The notes beneath the pieces are model-generated. The model saw only the letters and a program-made list of their open reading frames with translations, made no database searches and was not told the DNA's origin. A DNA stretch of 64,000 bases. Origin: Pseudomonas oryzihabitans (lineage in GTDB: Bacteria; Pseudomonadota; Gammaproteobacteria; Pseudomonadales; Pseudomonadaceae). The stretch lies in assembly GCF_001518815.1 (NCBI RefSeq), contig NZ_CP013987.1, forward strand, positions 785,001-849,000, read 5' to 3'. Below, piece by piece: positions 54,266 through 64,000 of the stretch (its first letter is position 1; each line of letters begins with the position of its first letter). A program made the translations under genes and the position numbers.

Positions 54266-55657
54266 ATGGATGATCACGGACGTTCCCGCCCCACCCAGCC
54301 CACCCTCTATGTGCTCGACACCAACGTACTGATCCACGACCCCAACGCGCTGCTCAATTTCGAAGAGCATCACGTCGCCATTCCCATGACGGTCCTGGAG
54401 GAACTCGACAAGCTCAAGACCGGCAAGCACAACGTTGCCGCCGAGTGCCGGCAGGCGATCCGCCTGATCGACAGTGTCCTCGCCGAATCCTCGCCCGAGG
54501 ACGTCGAGCGGGGCGTACCCATTCCCCGCGGCAAGGGCGAGGCCAAGGGGCGACTGTCCATTCTCATGAGCCGCCGCGCCGGCCCCATGGCCTGCCTGCC
54601 CGACGACATCAACGACAACCGCATCATCAACCAGCTCGTCGAATTGCGTACCCAGCATCCCCAGGAGCGGGTGGTGCTAGTCACCAAGGACATCAACATG
54701 CGCCTCAAGGCGCGGGGCTGTGGCATCGCCGCGGAGGACTACCAGACCGACCAGCTGCTCGACGACGTCTCCCTGCTATCCCAGGGTTATCACAATCTAC
54801 CCGGGTCCTTCTGGGACAACGTGAGCAAGGTGGAAAGTCGCCAGGAGCTGGGCCGGGTCTGGCACCGGGTGCAGCTGTCCGCCGAATTGCCGCCGTTCAA
54901 CGTCAACGACTTCGTGCTCGACGAGCAGGGTTTCGTTGGCTGGGTCAAGGCGGTACGCGACGGTGAGGTCATCCTGCTGGACATGCATCAGGAACCGCTG
55001 ATGCATCAGGAGGCCTGGGGGCTCAAGCCACGGGACATCTATCAGGCATTGGCGCTGTTCGCCCTGCTGGAGCCGGACATCCACCTGGTCAACCTGACCG
55101 GTGCCGCGGGTTCGGGCAAGACCATCCTGGCGTTGGCCGCGGCCATCGAACAGACCATGGTCACCAAGAGATATCGGCGGATCATCGCCACCCGCAGCGT
55201 CCAGGGCCTGGACGAGGACATCGGCTTTCTGCCCGGCACCGAGGCCGAGAAGATGGAGCCCTGGCTGGGTGCCATCACCGACAACCTCGAAGCCCTGCAC
55301 ATGGATGACCACAACCCCCACGGCAGCGTGGACTACATCCTCAGCAAGGTGCCGCTGCAATTCAAATCCCTGAACTACATCCGTGGTCGCAGCTTCCAGC
55401 AGAGCCTGATCCTCATCGACGAATGCCAGAACCTCACCCCGCACCAGATGAAGACCATCATCACCCGCGCCGGTAGCGGCTCCAAGGTGATCTGCCTGGG
55501 CAACCTGGCGCAGATCGATACGCCTTACCTCTCCGCCACCAGCTCGGGTCTCACCTACCTCTCCGAGCGCTTCAAGGGCTTCAACCACGGGGTGCACATC
55601 ACTCTCCAGGGCGTGCCCCGGTCCATCCTCGCCGAATACGCCGAGGCTCATCTGTAA
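54266..55657 (+). CDS. PIN domain - PhoH-type ATPase (YlaK-like)
   Basis: A 463-residue two-domain protein. Residues 10-150 are a PIN nuclease domain: [25 protein letters not shown] and [12 protein letters not shown] give the acidic metal-binding set. Residues 260-450 are a PhoH/KH-linked P-loop ATPase with Walker [14 protein letters not shown] and Walker [16 protein letters not shown]-PhoH proteins unwind and cleave RNA (PhoH2). The length suits the YlaK branch. There is no antitoxin-like small gene in front. The stop is 86 bases before moaC; a hairpin separates them. Confidence 0.9.
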   Translation: MDDHGRSRPTQPTLYVLDTNVLIHDPNALLNFEEHHVAIPMTVLEELDKLKTGKHNVAAECRQAIRLIDSVLAESSPEDVERGVPIPRGKGEAKGRLSILMSRRAGPMACLPDDINDNRIINQLVELRTQHPQERVVLVTKDINMRLKARGCGIAAEDYQTDQLLDDVSLLSQGYHNLPGSFWDNVSKVESRQELGRVWHRVQLSAELPPFNVNDFVLDEQGFVGWVKAVRDGEVILLDMHQEPLMHQEAWGLKPRDIYQALALFALLEPDIHLVNLTGAAGSGKTILALAAAIEQTMVTKRYRRIIATRSVQGLDEDIGFLPGTEAEKMEPWLGAITDNLEALHMDDHNPHGSVDYILSKVPLQFKSLNYIRGRSFQQSLILIDECQNLTPHQMKTIITRAGSGSKVICLGNLAQIDTPYLSATSSGLTYLSERFKGFNHGVHITLQGVPRSILAEYAEAHL

Positions 55658-55664
55658 AGGCCAT

Positions 55665-55692
55665 GATCCCCGCCTGGCCAGGGGCGGGGATC
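55665..55692 (+). terminator. GC-rich hairpin after the PhoH-family gene
   Basis: GATCCCCGCC / GGCGGGGATC is a 10-bp perfect stem with an 8-base loop, starting 7 bases after the stop codon. Only AAATCT follows, so it may be a weak terminator separating this gene from moaC. Confidence 0.55.
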
Positions 55693-55743
55693 AAATCTCC
55701 CACGGCAGGTCTACAATGGCAGGTCCTTTTCAGGAGTCATGCC

Positions 55744-56220
55744 GTGCTGACCCATCTCGATTCCCAAGGCCGTGCCAACATGGTCGACGTCACCGACAAG
55801 CAGGTGACCTTCCGTGAAGCCACGGCCGAAGCCCGGGTGCGCATGCGTCCGGACACCCTCGAACTCATCCAGAGTGGCGGCCACCCCAAGGGCGATGTCT
55901 TTGCCGTGGCGCGCATCGCCGGTATCCAGGCAGCCAAGAAAACCGCCGATCTCATTCCGCTCTGCCATCCGCTGATGCTGACCAGCGTCAAGGTCCACCT
56001 GACCGCTGAAGCACCGGATGCGGTACGTATCGCTGCCACCTGCAAGCTGTCCGGCCAGACCGGGGTGGAAATGGAAGCCCTGACCGCAGCCAGCGTGGCG
56101 GCCCTGACCCTCTATGACATGTGCAAGGCGGTCGATCGCGGGATGACCATCGAGGCGGTGCGCCTGCTGGAAAAGAGCGGTGGCAAAAGCGGTCATTTCC
56201 GCGCCGAGGAGCAAGCATGA
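55744..56220 (+). CDS. moaC: Cyclic pyranopterin monophosphate synthase MoaC
   Basis: A 158-residue molybdenum cofactor enzyme. The start is GTG 55744 ([19 protein letters not shown]), preceded by AGGAG; an ATG five bases earlier is out of frame and opens only three codons. [15 protein letters not shown] and [27 protein letters not shown] are diagnostic, with catalytic Lys and His residues inside. With MoaA it turns GTP into cyclic pyranopterin monophosphate. First gene of moaCDE; moaA and moaB are not in the window. Confidence 0.96.
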   Translation: MLTHLDSQGRANMVDVTDKQVTFREATAEARVRMRPDTLELIQSGGHPKGDVFAVARIAGIQAAKKTADLIPLCHPLMLTSVKVHLTAEAPDAVRIAATCKLSGQTGVEMEALTAASVAALTLYDMCKAVDRGMTIEAVRLLEKSGGKSGHFRAEEQA

Positions 56221-56468
56221 TCCGCGTGCAATTCTTTGCCCGCTATCGCGAGGTCCTGGGCTGCGCCGAGGAAAATCTCGCCTGGGAGCCGGACTTGGCC
56301 ACCGTGGGTGATCTGCGGGAGCATCTGGTCCAGCGTGGCGGGCTCTGGGCCGATACGCTGGGCGAGCGCGGGCTGATGTGCGCGCGCAATGAGGAGCTCT
56401 GTGGCCTGGCCGAGCCGTTGCACAACGGTGATGAGGTCGCCTTCTTTCCCACCGTGACCGGAGGTTGA
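56217..56468 (+). CDS. moaD: Molybdopterin synthase small subunit MoaD
   Basis: An 83-residue ubiquitin-like sulfur carrier. Its start overlaps the moaC stop (ATGA), so the longer open frame upstream is rejected. It begins [19 protein letters not shown] and ends in FFPTVTGG, whose last Gly is thiocarboxylated by MoeB and delivers sulfur to the pterin. Length is normal. Confidence 0.95.
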   Translation: MIRVQFFARYREVLGCAEENLAWEPDLATVGDLREHLVQRGGLWADTLGERGLMCARNEELCGLAEPLHNGDEVAFFPTVTGG

Positions 56469-56470
56469 CC

Positions 56471-56926
56471 ATGGCCATTCGTGTACAGGCTGCGGCTTTC
56501 GACCCCGGCCAAGAGCTCAATGCCCTGCATGCGGCCAACACCGGCATTGGCGCCGTCGTGGGCTTCGTCGGCTATGTGCGGGACTTCAACGACGGTCGAG
56601 ACGTGGGTGGGTTGTTCCTCGAACACTTTCCCGGCATGACCGAGAAGGCACTGGCGCGCATCGTGGAGGAGGCGGGTCAGCGCTGGCCGCTGCTCAACGT
56701 CGATATTCTGCATCGTATCGGCCGGCTCGAGCCGGGCGAGCCCATCGTCTTCGTGGGCACCGCCAGCGCTCACCGTCAGGCTGCCTTCGAGGCCTGCAAC
56801 TTCGTGATGGACTATCTCAAGACCCGCGCGCCTTTCTGGAAAAAGGAGGAGACGGCCGAGGGTCCACGCTGGGTGGAAGGTCGCGCCAGCGATCAGGATG
56901 CCGCGGAGCGTTGGACGAAGGGATGA
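56471..56926 (+). CDS. moaE: Molybdopterin synthase large subunit MoaE
   Basis: A 151-residue enzyme from ATG 56471, two bases after the moaD stop, with a GGAGGTTG ribosome binding site. 'GAVVGFVGYVRDFNDG' and LEHFPGMTEKALARI are typical; the catalytic Lys residues are in DYLKTRAPFWKKEE. With MoaD it adds two sulfurs to make molybdopterin. Two tandem hairpins of the dispersed repeat family follow the stop. Confidence 0.96.
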   Translation: MAIRVQAAAFDPGQELNALHAANTGIGAVVGFVGYVRDFNDGRDVGGLFLEHFPGMTEKALARIVEEAGQRWPLLNVDILHRIGRLEPGEPIVFVGTASAHRQAAFEACNFVMDYLKTRAPFWKKEETAEGPRWVEGRASDQDAAERWTKG

Positions 56927-56935
56927 CAAGGTAGG

Positions 56936-57007
56936 GTGGAAAACCGCACAGCGTTTTCCACGTGGTGACCCGCCTGCCAGGTGGATAAGGCTGCGCCGTT
57001 ATCCACC
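56936..57007 (+). repeat. Tandem hairpin repeat after moaE
   Basis: Two similar stems: GTGGAAAAC / GTTTTCCAC (56936-56961) and GGTGGATAA / TTATCCACC (56980-57007, loop GGCTGCGCCG). The second resembles 23529-23556 in this window. They may stop transcripts between the convergent moaE and rhlB genes. Confidence 0.75.
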
Positions 57008-57069
57008 CTGCGGAGGTGCCGGCTGCCCTGGCGAGACCGGCAGGGCAGCCTTCGGCAGTGGCGCTGGTC

Positions 57070-58548
57070 TCAACGCTGCCGCGGGACCGGCTTGAGCAGC
57101 TCGGCCGGCGGCATCTCGCAGCCGATCTTGCGGCCCAGCAGGGCTTCGATGGGTGGCAGGGCGAAGGAGTCGTCTTCGCCGGCGAAGCTGATGGAGGTAC
57201 CGGTGGCACCGGCGCGGCCGGTACGGCCGATGCGGTGCACGTAGTCGTCCGGGTCTTCCGGCAGGGTGAAGTTGATCACGTGGCTGATGCCGTCGACGTG
57301 AATGCCGCGACCGGCCACGTCGGTCGCCACCAGCACGCGGATCTTGCCGGCGCGGAAGCCTTCGAGGGTCTTGATACGCTTGTGCTGAGGCACGTCGCCG
57401 GACATCTGGGCCGCGCTGATGCCGTCCTTGGTCAGGCGCTCTTCGATACGGCGCACCTCGTCGCGACGGTTGGCGAACACCATCACCCGCTCCCAGTTGT
57501 TCTGGGCGACCAGGTTGTAGAGTAGGCGATACTTGTCGCTGGAGGACACGGCGTAGACGTGCTGCTCGACGGTATCGCTGGCCACGCTTTCCGGCTCGAT
57601 CTCGACGATGGCCGGATCAGTGGTCCACTGCCGTGCCAGGTTCATCACGTCATCGGTGAAGGTGGCGGAGAACAGCAGGGTCTGGCGTTCGCTCTTGGGC
57701 GGCGTCTGGCGGATGATCTGGCGGACCTGGGGGATGAAGCCCATATCCAGCATGCGGTCGGCCTCGTCCAGCACCATCACCTCGACCATATCCAGGTGCA
57801 CCTCACCGCGCTGGTTGAAGTCCAGCAGACGGCCGGGGGTGGCGACCAGGATGTCGCAATAGCGTGCTTCGAGCTGCTTGAGCTGCTTGTCGAAGTCCAT
57901 GCCGCCGACAAAGCTCATGACGTTCAGGCCGGTGTACTTGGCCAGATCCAGGGCGTCGTTGGCGATCTGCACCACCAGCTCGCGGGTTGGCGCGATGATC
58001 AGTGCCCGCGGCTCACCCATGTACCTTTCCTTGGGCGGCGGGGTGGTCAGCAGCTGGGTGATCGTCGAGATCAGGAAAGCAGCGGTCTTGCCGGTGCCGG
58101 TCTGCGCACGGCCAATGGCGTCCTTGCCCTTGAGGGTAAAGCCCAGTACTTCCGCCTGGATCGGCGTGCAGTAGGGAAAGCCAAGGTCATGGATGCCGTG
58201 CATCAGGCGCGGATCCAGCTTGAAGTCGTGGAAGCGCGTCTTGCCTTCCTGCGGCTCGACCGCGAAGTCTTCCAGCTTCCAGGTGTCAACCGGCTTGGGC
58301 TTGCGCGGGCTGCGTTCACGACGCGGCTTGGCAGTCTTGTCCGCCTGAGGGCGGGGCTCCTGGGCGCGGGCTTCGTTCTGGTTCCGGGGTTTGCGTGGCG
58401 GCCGCTCGACCTGGGGCTCGAGTGCGGCCGGGGCGGGAGCGGAGGGAGCTGCGGGAGCGACGCTGGGGGTAGCTTGGGGCGCAGGAGAGGGGGTCGGCTG
58501 AGCGACCTCCTGATCCTTGCCCAGAAATTTTTTGAGTGCCTTGAGCAC
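57070..58548 (-). CDS. rhlB: DEAD-box RNA helicase RhlB
   Basis: A 492-residue helicase. Residues 1-110 are a basic, Ala/Pro-rich tail longer than in E. coli RhlB (421 residues). The core shows the Q motif region [20 protein letters not shown], Walker [17 protein letters not shown] in [17 protein letters not shown] in LLFSATFT, and [10 protein letters not shown]. RhlB unwinds RNA for degradosome decay with RNase E. The stop is 143 bases from moaE on the opposite strand. The tail may contact RNase E or RNA. Confidence 0.92.
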   Translation of the reverse strand: MLKALKKFLGKDQEVAQPTPSPAPQATPSVAPAAPSAPAPAALEPQVERPPRKPRNQNEARAQEPRPQADKTAKPRRERSPRKPKPVDTWKLEDFAVEPQEGKTRFHDFKLDPRLMHGIHDLGFPYCTPIQAEVLGFTLKGKDAIGRAQTGTGKTAAFLISTITQLLTTPPPKERYMGEPRALIIAPTRELVVQIANDALDLAKYTGLNVMSFVGGMDFDKQLKQLEARYCDILVATPGRLLDFNQRGEVHLDMVEVMVLDEADRMLDMGFIPQVRQIIRQTPPKSERQTLLFSATFTDDVMNLARQWTTDPAIVEIEPESVASDTVEQHVYAVSSSDKYRLLYNLVAQNNWERVMVFANRRDEVRRIEERLTKDGISAAQMSGDVPQHKRIKTLEGFRAGKIRVLVATDVAGRGIHVDGISHVINFTLPEDPDDYVHRIGRTGRAGATGTSISFAGEDDSFALPPIEALLGRKIGCEMPPAELLKPVPRQR

Positions 58549-58630
58549 GGAGGGTCTCGATCATCGAAAGCGGAATGAGACCGCAGTGTAAAGCAACCGA
58601 CGTGCCCGGCAACAACTACCTGCCGAACAC

Positions 58631-58667
58631 GGGCGCAATCGGATCAGCCGCTGATCCGATTGCGCCC
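58631..58667 (-). terminator. 17-bp perfect hairpin over the stop codon of the diguanylate cyclase gene
   Basis: Positions 58631-58647 and 58651-58667 are perfectly complementary (GGGCGCAATCGGATCAG type arm) with a 3-base centre. The stop codon (58646-58644 on the minus strand) and the last codons for Asn-Arg-Ile-Ser lie inside the stem. No T-run follows on the minus strand. Possibly a terminator or a translation/decay signal between this gene and rhlB. Confidence 0.6.
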
Positions 58668-59594
58668 GGCATTCTTGGCCTGATAGAGCGACTTGTCCGC
58701 GCGCCCTACCAGCTCCTCCAGGGAGTCGGCCTTGCGCATCTGGGCCAGCCCGATCGACACCGTGACGCCCGGCAGCTTGCCGCAGGGCGAATAGAAGTCC
58801 TTGATCTCCGCCAGGCTCTGGCGCAGCCGTTCAGCGATGGCAATCGCCTCGTCGCGATCGATCTCTGGCAACAGGATGACGAATTCCTCGCCACCATAGC
58901 GCGCCATGCTGTCCTTGGGTCTCAGCTGGTCGCGCAAGGTGTTGGCGACCAGGCACAGGGCATAGTCGCCCGCCAGGTGGCCGTGGGTATCGTTGTAGCG
59001 CTTGAAGTGGTCCACATCGAGCATCAGCAGGCTCAGGGGCTGTCGATTGAAGGCGCAGCGGGTGCTTTCGCGCTCGAACAGCTGCTCCAGGCGGCGACGA
59101 TTGAAGAGGCCAGTGAGCGTATCGACGTTGGCATTGCGCTCGGTATCGACGATGAGCTGGTTGCCACGGCGCATCCGCTCGCAGAGGATGCCGAGCAGGT
59201 TGTGCATGGCCTTGGAGGAGCGCTCGATCAGTTCGAGTACCAGGTCGCGATGCAGGCAGAGCACCTGGGTATCGGCCTCGGCGATGACATAGGCGCTGGG
59301 CCGCTCGCTGTCCATGAAGCTGATCTCGCCAGAGCACTCGCCCGGGCCGAGCAGATAGATGGGGGGATTGTCCGGCGAGCCCAGGTGGACCCGCAGACGA
59401 CCTTCCAGAATAAGGTACATGTACTGGTTGGTCATGGCCGGTGACAGCAGGCATTCGCCTGCCACCAGGCTACGGGTGACCGAGCGGGCGATGAGCGCTT
59501 CCAGCAGAAAGTTCTCCACGCCCTTGAACAGGCGGAGGTCTTTCAGGGACGCGACCGGAACTTCGGCCAGCCATACCGACAAGGGGGCAGCCAT
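58644..59594 (-). CDS. Diguanylate cyclase with an N-terminal cyclic-nucleotide-binding domain
   Basis: A 316-residue protein. ATG 59594 is chosen over GTG 59600 because GAGGT lies nine bases before it. Residues 15-135 form a cyclic-nucleotide-binding (CAP-like) domain: ECLLSPAMTNQYMYLILEGR and LLGPGECSGEISFMDSERPS. Residues 155-316 are a GGDEF domain with GGEEF in MARYGGEEFVILLPE and an R-P-K-D inhibitory site five residues before it, so c-di-GMP feedback is likely. It may join cAMP and c-di-GMP signals; ligand binding by the CNB part is unproven. Confidence 0.9.
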   Translation of the reverse strand: MAAPLSVWLAEVPVASLKDLRLFKGVENFLLEALIARSVTRSLVAGECLLSPAMTNQYMYLILEGRLRVHLGSPDNPPIYLLGPGECSGEISFMDSERPSAYVIAEADTQVLCLHRDLVLELIERSSKAMHNLLGILCERMRRGNQLIVDTERNANVDTLTGLFNRRRLEQLFERESTRCAFNRQPLSLLMLDVDHFKRYNDTHGHLAGDYALCLVANTLRDQLRPKDSMARYGGEEFVILLPEIDRDEAIAIAERLRQSLAEIKDFYSPCGKLPGVTVSIGLAQMRKADSLEELVGRADKSLYQAKNAGRNRISG

Positions 59595-59792
59595 CAACAC
59601 ATCACCTCGGGGGCTGAAAGGAAAACTCGGACCATAGCTGCTCCATGCAAATCACGACCTTCAGGCACCCCTACTGGACCGGATGGGTACCGCAAAGTTC
59701 GTTCGCTTTCCCTTCGTGAGCCTCCGTTTGCGACCTGATGACGGGAATTGTCGACCGGTTTCCAAAAACGTCACCGCACCGCCAGCATTCCT

Positions 59793-60820
<1,028 letters not shown>

Positions 60821-61849
60821 ATGAAGATGGTGAAGTCTACCCTGGCAATTCTGACCACCGCCGCCGCTTTTGGCCTGTCCGGCATGGCTCACGCAGGCGC
60901 TACCCTGGACGCGGTGAAGAACAAAGGTTTCGTGCAATGCGGCGTTAGCGATGGCCTGCCGGGCTTCTCCTTCACCGACTCCAAGGGTGACTACAAGGGT
61001 ATCGACGTGGACGTCTGCCGGGCCGTCGCCGCGGCAGTCTTCGGCGATGCCACCAAGGTTCGCTTCACGCCCCTGACCGCCAAGGAGCGCTTCACCGCGC
61101 TGCAATCCGGCGAAATCGACGTGCTGTCGCGCAACACCACCTGGACCAGCTCCCGCGACGGCGGCATGGGCCTGATCTTCGCAGGCGTCACCTACTATGA
61201 TGGCCAGGGCTTCCTGGTGAACAAGAAGCTGGGTGTGCAGAGCGCCAAGGAACTGGACGGCGCTACCGTGTGCATCCAGGCCGGTACCACCACCGAACTC
61301 AACCTGGCCGACTACTTCCGTTCCAACGGCATGAAGTTCACCCCCATCACCTACAGCACCTCGGACGAAAGCGCCAAGTCGCTGGAAGCGGGTCGTTGCG
61401 ACGTCCTGACCTCCGACCAGTCGCAGCTGTACGCCCAGCGCAACAAGCTGTCCAAGCCCGACGACTACGTCGTGCTGCCCGAAGTGATCTCCAAGGAGCC
61501 GCTGGCACCGGCCGTGCGTCGTGGCGACGAAGACTGGCTGACCGTGGTCAAGTGGTCGCTGTTCGCCTTGGTCAACGCCGAAGAGCTGGGTCTGACCTCC
61601 GCCAACGTCGAAGCCCAGGCCAAGGACTCCAAGAACCCTGACGTGCGTCGTCTGCTGGGTGCCGATGGCGAATTCGGCAAGGACCTGAAGCTGCCGAAAG
61701 ACTGGGCGGTGAAGATCGTCAAGCAGGTCGGCAACTACGGCGAAGTCTTCGAGCGCAACGTCGGCATGGGTAGCGACCTGAAGATCAAGCGCGGCCTCAA
61801 CGCCCTGTGGAATGCAGGCGGTCTGCAGTACGCCCCGCCGGTCCGTTGA
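60821..61849 (+). CDS. aapJ: General L-amino acid ABC transporter, periplasmic binding protein AapJ
   Basis: A 342-residue secreted binding protein with a signal peptide ending MAHA. GVSDGLPGFSFTDSKGDYKG and DVDVCRAVAAAVFGDATKV form the first lobe, with the amino-acid Arg/Asp set in 'SRNTTWTSSRDGGMG'. Length fits AapJ. It collects L-amino acids for the AapQMP permease. The ATG is preceded by GTGGAGC. Downstream, aapQ and aapM follow in the same direction; aapP is beyond the edge. Confidence 0.94.
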   Translation: MKMVKSTLAILTTAAAFGLSGMAHAGATLDAVKNKGFVQCGVSDGLPGFSFTDSKGDYKGIDVDVCRAVAAAVFGDATKVRFTPLTAKERFTALQSGEIDVLSRNTTWTSSRDGGMGLIFAGVTYYDGQGFLVNKKLGVQSAKELDGATVCIQAGTTTELNLADYFRSNGMKFTPITYSTSDESAKSLEAGRCDVLTSDQSQLYAQRNKLSKPDDYVVLPEVISKEPLAPAVRRGDEDWLTVVKWSLFALVNAEELGLTSANVEAQAKDSKNPDVRRLLGADGEFGKDLKLPKDWAVKIVKQVGNYGEVFERNVGMGSDLKIKRGLNALWNAGGLQYAPPVR

Positions 61850-61949
61850 TCTCGGCGCCTTAGTCGCCGACCACCTTCCGGATGTGCAGATTCTCGCCCT
61901 GCAGCGCTCCCCGCGCTGTGGGGCGAGAATTTAATGAGGCTTCTAGTAG

Positions 61950-63137
61950 ATGCAAAACGTTAGCAAACCGTCCTCGCCGGTCCGTGGGTCTCTGCTCACC
62001 GATCCGCAGGCGCGCTCCTGGCTGTTCCAGATCGTGGCCGTGGTCGCCGTCGTGGCCTTCGGCTGGTTCCTGTTCAGCAACACGCAGGCCAACCTTGCCA
62101 ACCGGGGTATCACCTCCGGCTTCGGCTTCCTGAACAATACCGCCGGCTTCGGCATTCCCCAGCACCTGATTCCCTACAGCGAAGGCGACACCTACGGGCG
62201 GGTCTTCCTCGTCGGCCTGCTCAACACCCTGCTGGTGTCGGTCATCGGCATCTTCCTGGCGACCATCATCGGTTTCACCGTGGGTGTGGCCCGGTTGTCG
62301 AACAACTGGCTGCTGCGCAAGGTCGCCACGGTCTACATCGAGACCTTCCGCAACATTCCACCGCTGCTGCTGATCTTCTTCTTCTATTTCGCCGTGCTCG
62401 CGCCCCTGCCGGGTCCACGCCAGAGTCTGAGCCTGGGCGACGCCTTCTTCGTCAACAACCGTGGCCTGTACATGCCCGCGCCGAGCGCCGATGCCGGGTT
62501 CCTGCCCGGCTTGATCGCGCTGCTCATCGCCATCATCGCCAGCGTGGTGGTGGTGCGCTGGGCTCGCAAGCGGCGGCATGCCACGGGCCAGCGCTTTCCG
62601 GTGCTGTGGACCGTACTGGCGCTGCTGATCGGGATCCCGCTGCTGGCGGCCCTGGTCTTCGGCAGGCCGTTGCACTGGGAAGTGCCGGAGCTGCAGGGCT
62701 TCAACCTGCGCGGCGGCTGGGTGATCATCCCCGAGCTGGTCTCCCTGGCGCTGGCCCTGTCGGTCTACACCGCGGCCTTCATCGGCGAAACGGTGCGCGG
62801 CGGTATCCAGGCGGTCAGCCACGGTCAGACCGAGGCGGCCAGTTCCCTGGGGCTGCGTCCGGGCCTGACCCTGCGGCTGGTGATCATTCCCCAGGCCTTG
62901 CGGGTGATCATTCCTCCGCTGACCAACCAGTATCTGAACCTGATGAAGAACTCGTCGCTGGGTGCTGCCGTCGGCTATCCGGAGATGGTGGCGCTGTTCG
63001 CCGGCACCGTCCTGAACCAGACCGGTCAGGCCATCGAGACCATGGCCATCACCATGAGCGTCTACCTGGCCATCAGCATCAGCATCAGCATCCTGATGAA
63101 CTGGTACAACAAGCGCATCGCGCTGATCGAGCGTTAA
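61950..63137 (+). CDS. aapQ: Amino acid ABC transporter permease AapQ
   Basis: A 395-residue inner-membrane permease. The His/Glu/Gln/Arg-opine-type inner-membrane signature 'YIETFRNIPPLLLIFFFYF' and the EAA loop in AASSLGLRPGLTLRLVIIPQ (contact with the ATPase) are seen. Two long hydrophobic insertions near residues 195-240 are typical of AapQ rather than short permeases. It pairs with AapM to form the channel. Confidence 0.94.
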   Translation: MQNVSKPSSPVRGSLLTDPQARSWLFQIVAVVAVVAFGWFLFSNTQANLANRGITSGFGFLNNTAGFGIPQHLIPYSEGDTYGRVFLVGLLNTLLVSVIGIFLATIIGFTVGVARLSNNWLLRKVATVYIETFRNIPPLLLIFFFYFAVLAPLPGPRQSLSLGDAFFVNNRGLYMPAPSADAGFLPGLIALLIAIIASVVVVRWARKRRHATGQRFPVLWTVLALLIGIPLLAALVFGRPLHWEVPELQGFNLRGGWVIIPELVSLALALSVYTAAFIGETVRGGIQAVSHGQTEAASSLGLRPGLTLRLVIIPQALRVIIPPLTNQYLNLMKNSSLGAAVGYPEMVALFAGTVLNQTGQAIETMAITMSVYLAISISISILMNWYNKRIALIER

Positions 63138-63146
63138 GGAGCGCGT

Positions 63147-64000
63147 ATGAGTAACCAGACCCATACCTTCAAACCGGACCTGCCGCCGCCGCCCTCCAGC
63201 GTCGGTGCCTGGGCCTGGATTCGTGGCAACCTGTTTTCCAGCGTCGGCAATACCCTCCTGACGCTGTTCGGTCTCTACCTCGTCTGGCTGATCGTGCCGC
63301 CGGTGGTGAACTGGGCCTTCATCAATGCCACCTGGAGTGGCAGCACCCGTGCCGATTGCGTGCCAGGCGGCGCCTGCTGGGTGTTCATCAAGGAGCGCTT
63401 CGGGCAGTTCATGTACGGCTTCTACCCCAGCGATCAGCGCTGGCGCGTGGACCTGACCGTGGTGATCGCCGTGATCGGGGCGATCCCGCTGTTCCTCGAC
63501 AGCTTCAAGCACAAGGCCCGTTACGGTCTGTCCCTGCTGGTGATCTATCCGCTGGTGGCCTTCTGGCTGCTGTATGGCGGCTTCGGTCTGCGCGTGGTGC
63601 CCTCCAGCGAGTGGGGCGGCCTGATGCTGACCGTGGTGATCGCCGCGGTGGGCATCGTCGGCGCCTTGCCGCTGGGCATCCTGCTGGCCCTGGGGCGCCG
63701 CTCCAAGCTGCCGGCGATCAAGGTCATCTGCGTGACCATGATCGAGTTCTGGCGGGGGATCCCGCTGATCACGGTGCTGTTCCTGTCGTCAGTGATGCTG
63801 CCGCTGTTCCTGCCCGATGGCATGAACCTGGACAAGCTGTTGCGCGCCATCGTCATGGTGATCATCTTCGAGGCGGCCTACATCGCCGAGGTGGTACGGG
63901 GCGGCATGCAGGCCATTCCCAAGGGCCAGTACGAAGCCGCTGCGGCCATGGGGCTGGGCTACTGGCGGACCACCGGCCTGGTGATCCTGCCCCAGGCGCT
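63147..64000 (+). CDS. aapM: Amino acid ABC transporter permease AapM (cut by the right edge)
   Basis: Starts at ATG 63147, nine bases after aapQ, with a TAAGGAGC ribosome binding site; the frame is open to base 64000 (284 codons shown). The product begins MSNQTHTFKPDLPPPPSSVG and has several membrane helices, then EFWRGIPLITVLFLSS and the EAA loop beginning YEAAAAMGLGYWRTTG. It is the second channel subunit of the Aap system. The last part and the ATPase gene aapP are outside the window. Confidence 0.92.
   Translation, partial: MSNQTHTFKPDLPPPPSSVGAWAWIRGNLFSSVGNTLLTLFGLYLVWLIVPPVVNWAFINATWSGSTRADCVPGGACWVFIKERFGQFMYGFYPSDQRWRVDLTVVIAVIGAIPLFLDSFKHKARYGLSLLVIYPLVAFWLLYGGFGLRVVPSSEWGGLMLTVVIAAVGIVGALPLGILLALGRRSKLPAIKVICVTMIEFWRGIPLITVLFLSSVMLPLFLPDGMNLDKLLRAIVMVIIFEAAYIAEVVRGGMQAIPKGQYEAAAAMGLGYWRTTGLVILPQA

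Noticed and set aside
53132-55657. Toxin-antitoxin system around the PIN-PhoH protein
   Set aside because: PhoH2 systems have a small antitoxin gene directly upstream; the 354-base gap here contains no convincing small frame.

Overview
The window reads as one continuous stretch of a high-GC pseudomonad chromosome. Nearly every gene has a familiar Pseudomonas counterpart: secA next to dciA, an argJ/GST/mutT block, cstA-ybdD-yjiA, moaCDE, rhlB, a carboxylesterase, and aapJQM at the right edge. The gaps carry Pseudomonas-type palindromic repeats. A yellow-pigmented P. oryzihabitans/psychrotolerans-type relative is plausible, but that is inference. I see no rRNA, tRNA, CRISPR array, insertion sequence, phage or plasmid gene.

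Left part (1-16.7 kb): the end of a LuxR regulator and an NTF2-like protein come first. A LysR regulator follows, with a codirectional CoA-transferase / HMG-CoA lyase-type / MFS permease set that looks like an organic-acid catabolic pathway. Next is an RND efflux pair (adaptor and pump, no outer-membrane channel) divergent from an RstA/RstB-like two-component system. The rstA-rstB junction holds a large nested inverted repeat that could hide the rstB ribosome binding site. Glutaminase, an outer-membrane-type protein, a cardiolipin synthase and the rRNA methyltransferase RlmG follow.

Middle part (16.9-36.5 kb): ferredoxin-NADP reductase, a TerC/CBS membrane protein with a possible upstream peptide, MscL, three small proteins, RadA, an orphan CopB and a PilZ protein. 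A cache-domain histidine kinase with a NarL-type regulator is divergent from cstA-ybdD-yjiA, with a conspicuous palindromic pair between them. DciA and SecA are divergent. ArgJ, a glutathione transferase and a Nudix/thiamine-phosphate-synthase fusion follow, ending in a repeat-rich gap.

Right part (36.5-64 kb): an ArsR-MFS-old yellow enzyme operon, a YiaD-like lipoprotein, a four-domain REC-PAS-GGDEF-EAL protein, a ClsB-like phospholipase D enzyme and an acyltransferase. Then come small ABM and SnoaL-like proteins, a GNAT/nitrilase pair, class I fumarase, a 2-hydroxyacid dehydrogenase, a HAD protein, a mannose-1-phosphate guanylyltransferase/isomerase, YaaA, a PIN-PhoH ATPase, moaCDE, RhlB, a cyclic-nucleotide-domain diguanylate cyclase, a carboxylesterase and the aap amino-acid ABC transporter (cut by the window edge).

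The most interesting material is regulatory rather than a new gene system: the rstA-rstB hairpin, a four-fold TGT repeat upstream of rstA, the CTACGTAG pair between the kinase and cstA, AANAANAA motifs before catabolic genes, and hairpins overlapping stop codons. All of these come from reading the sequence by eye; no folding, alignment or database search was run.
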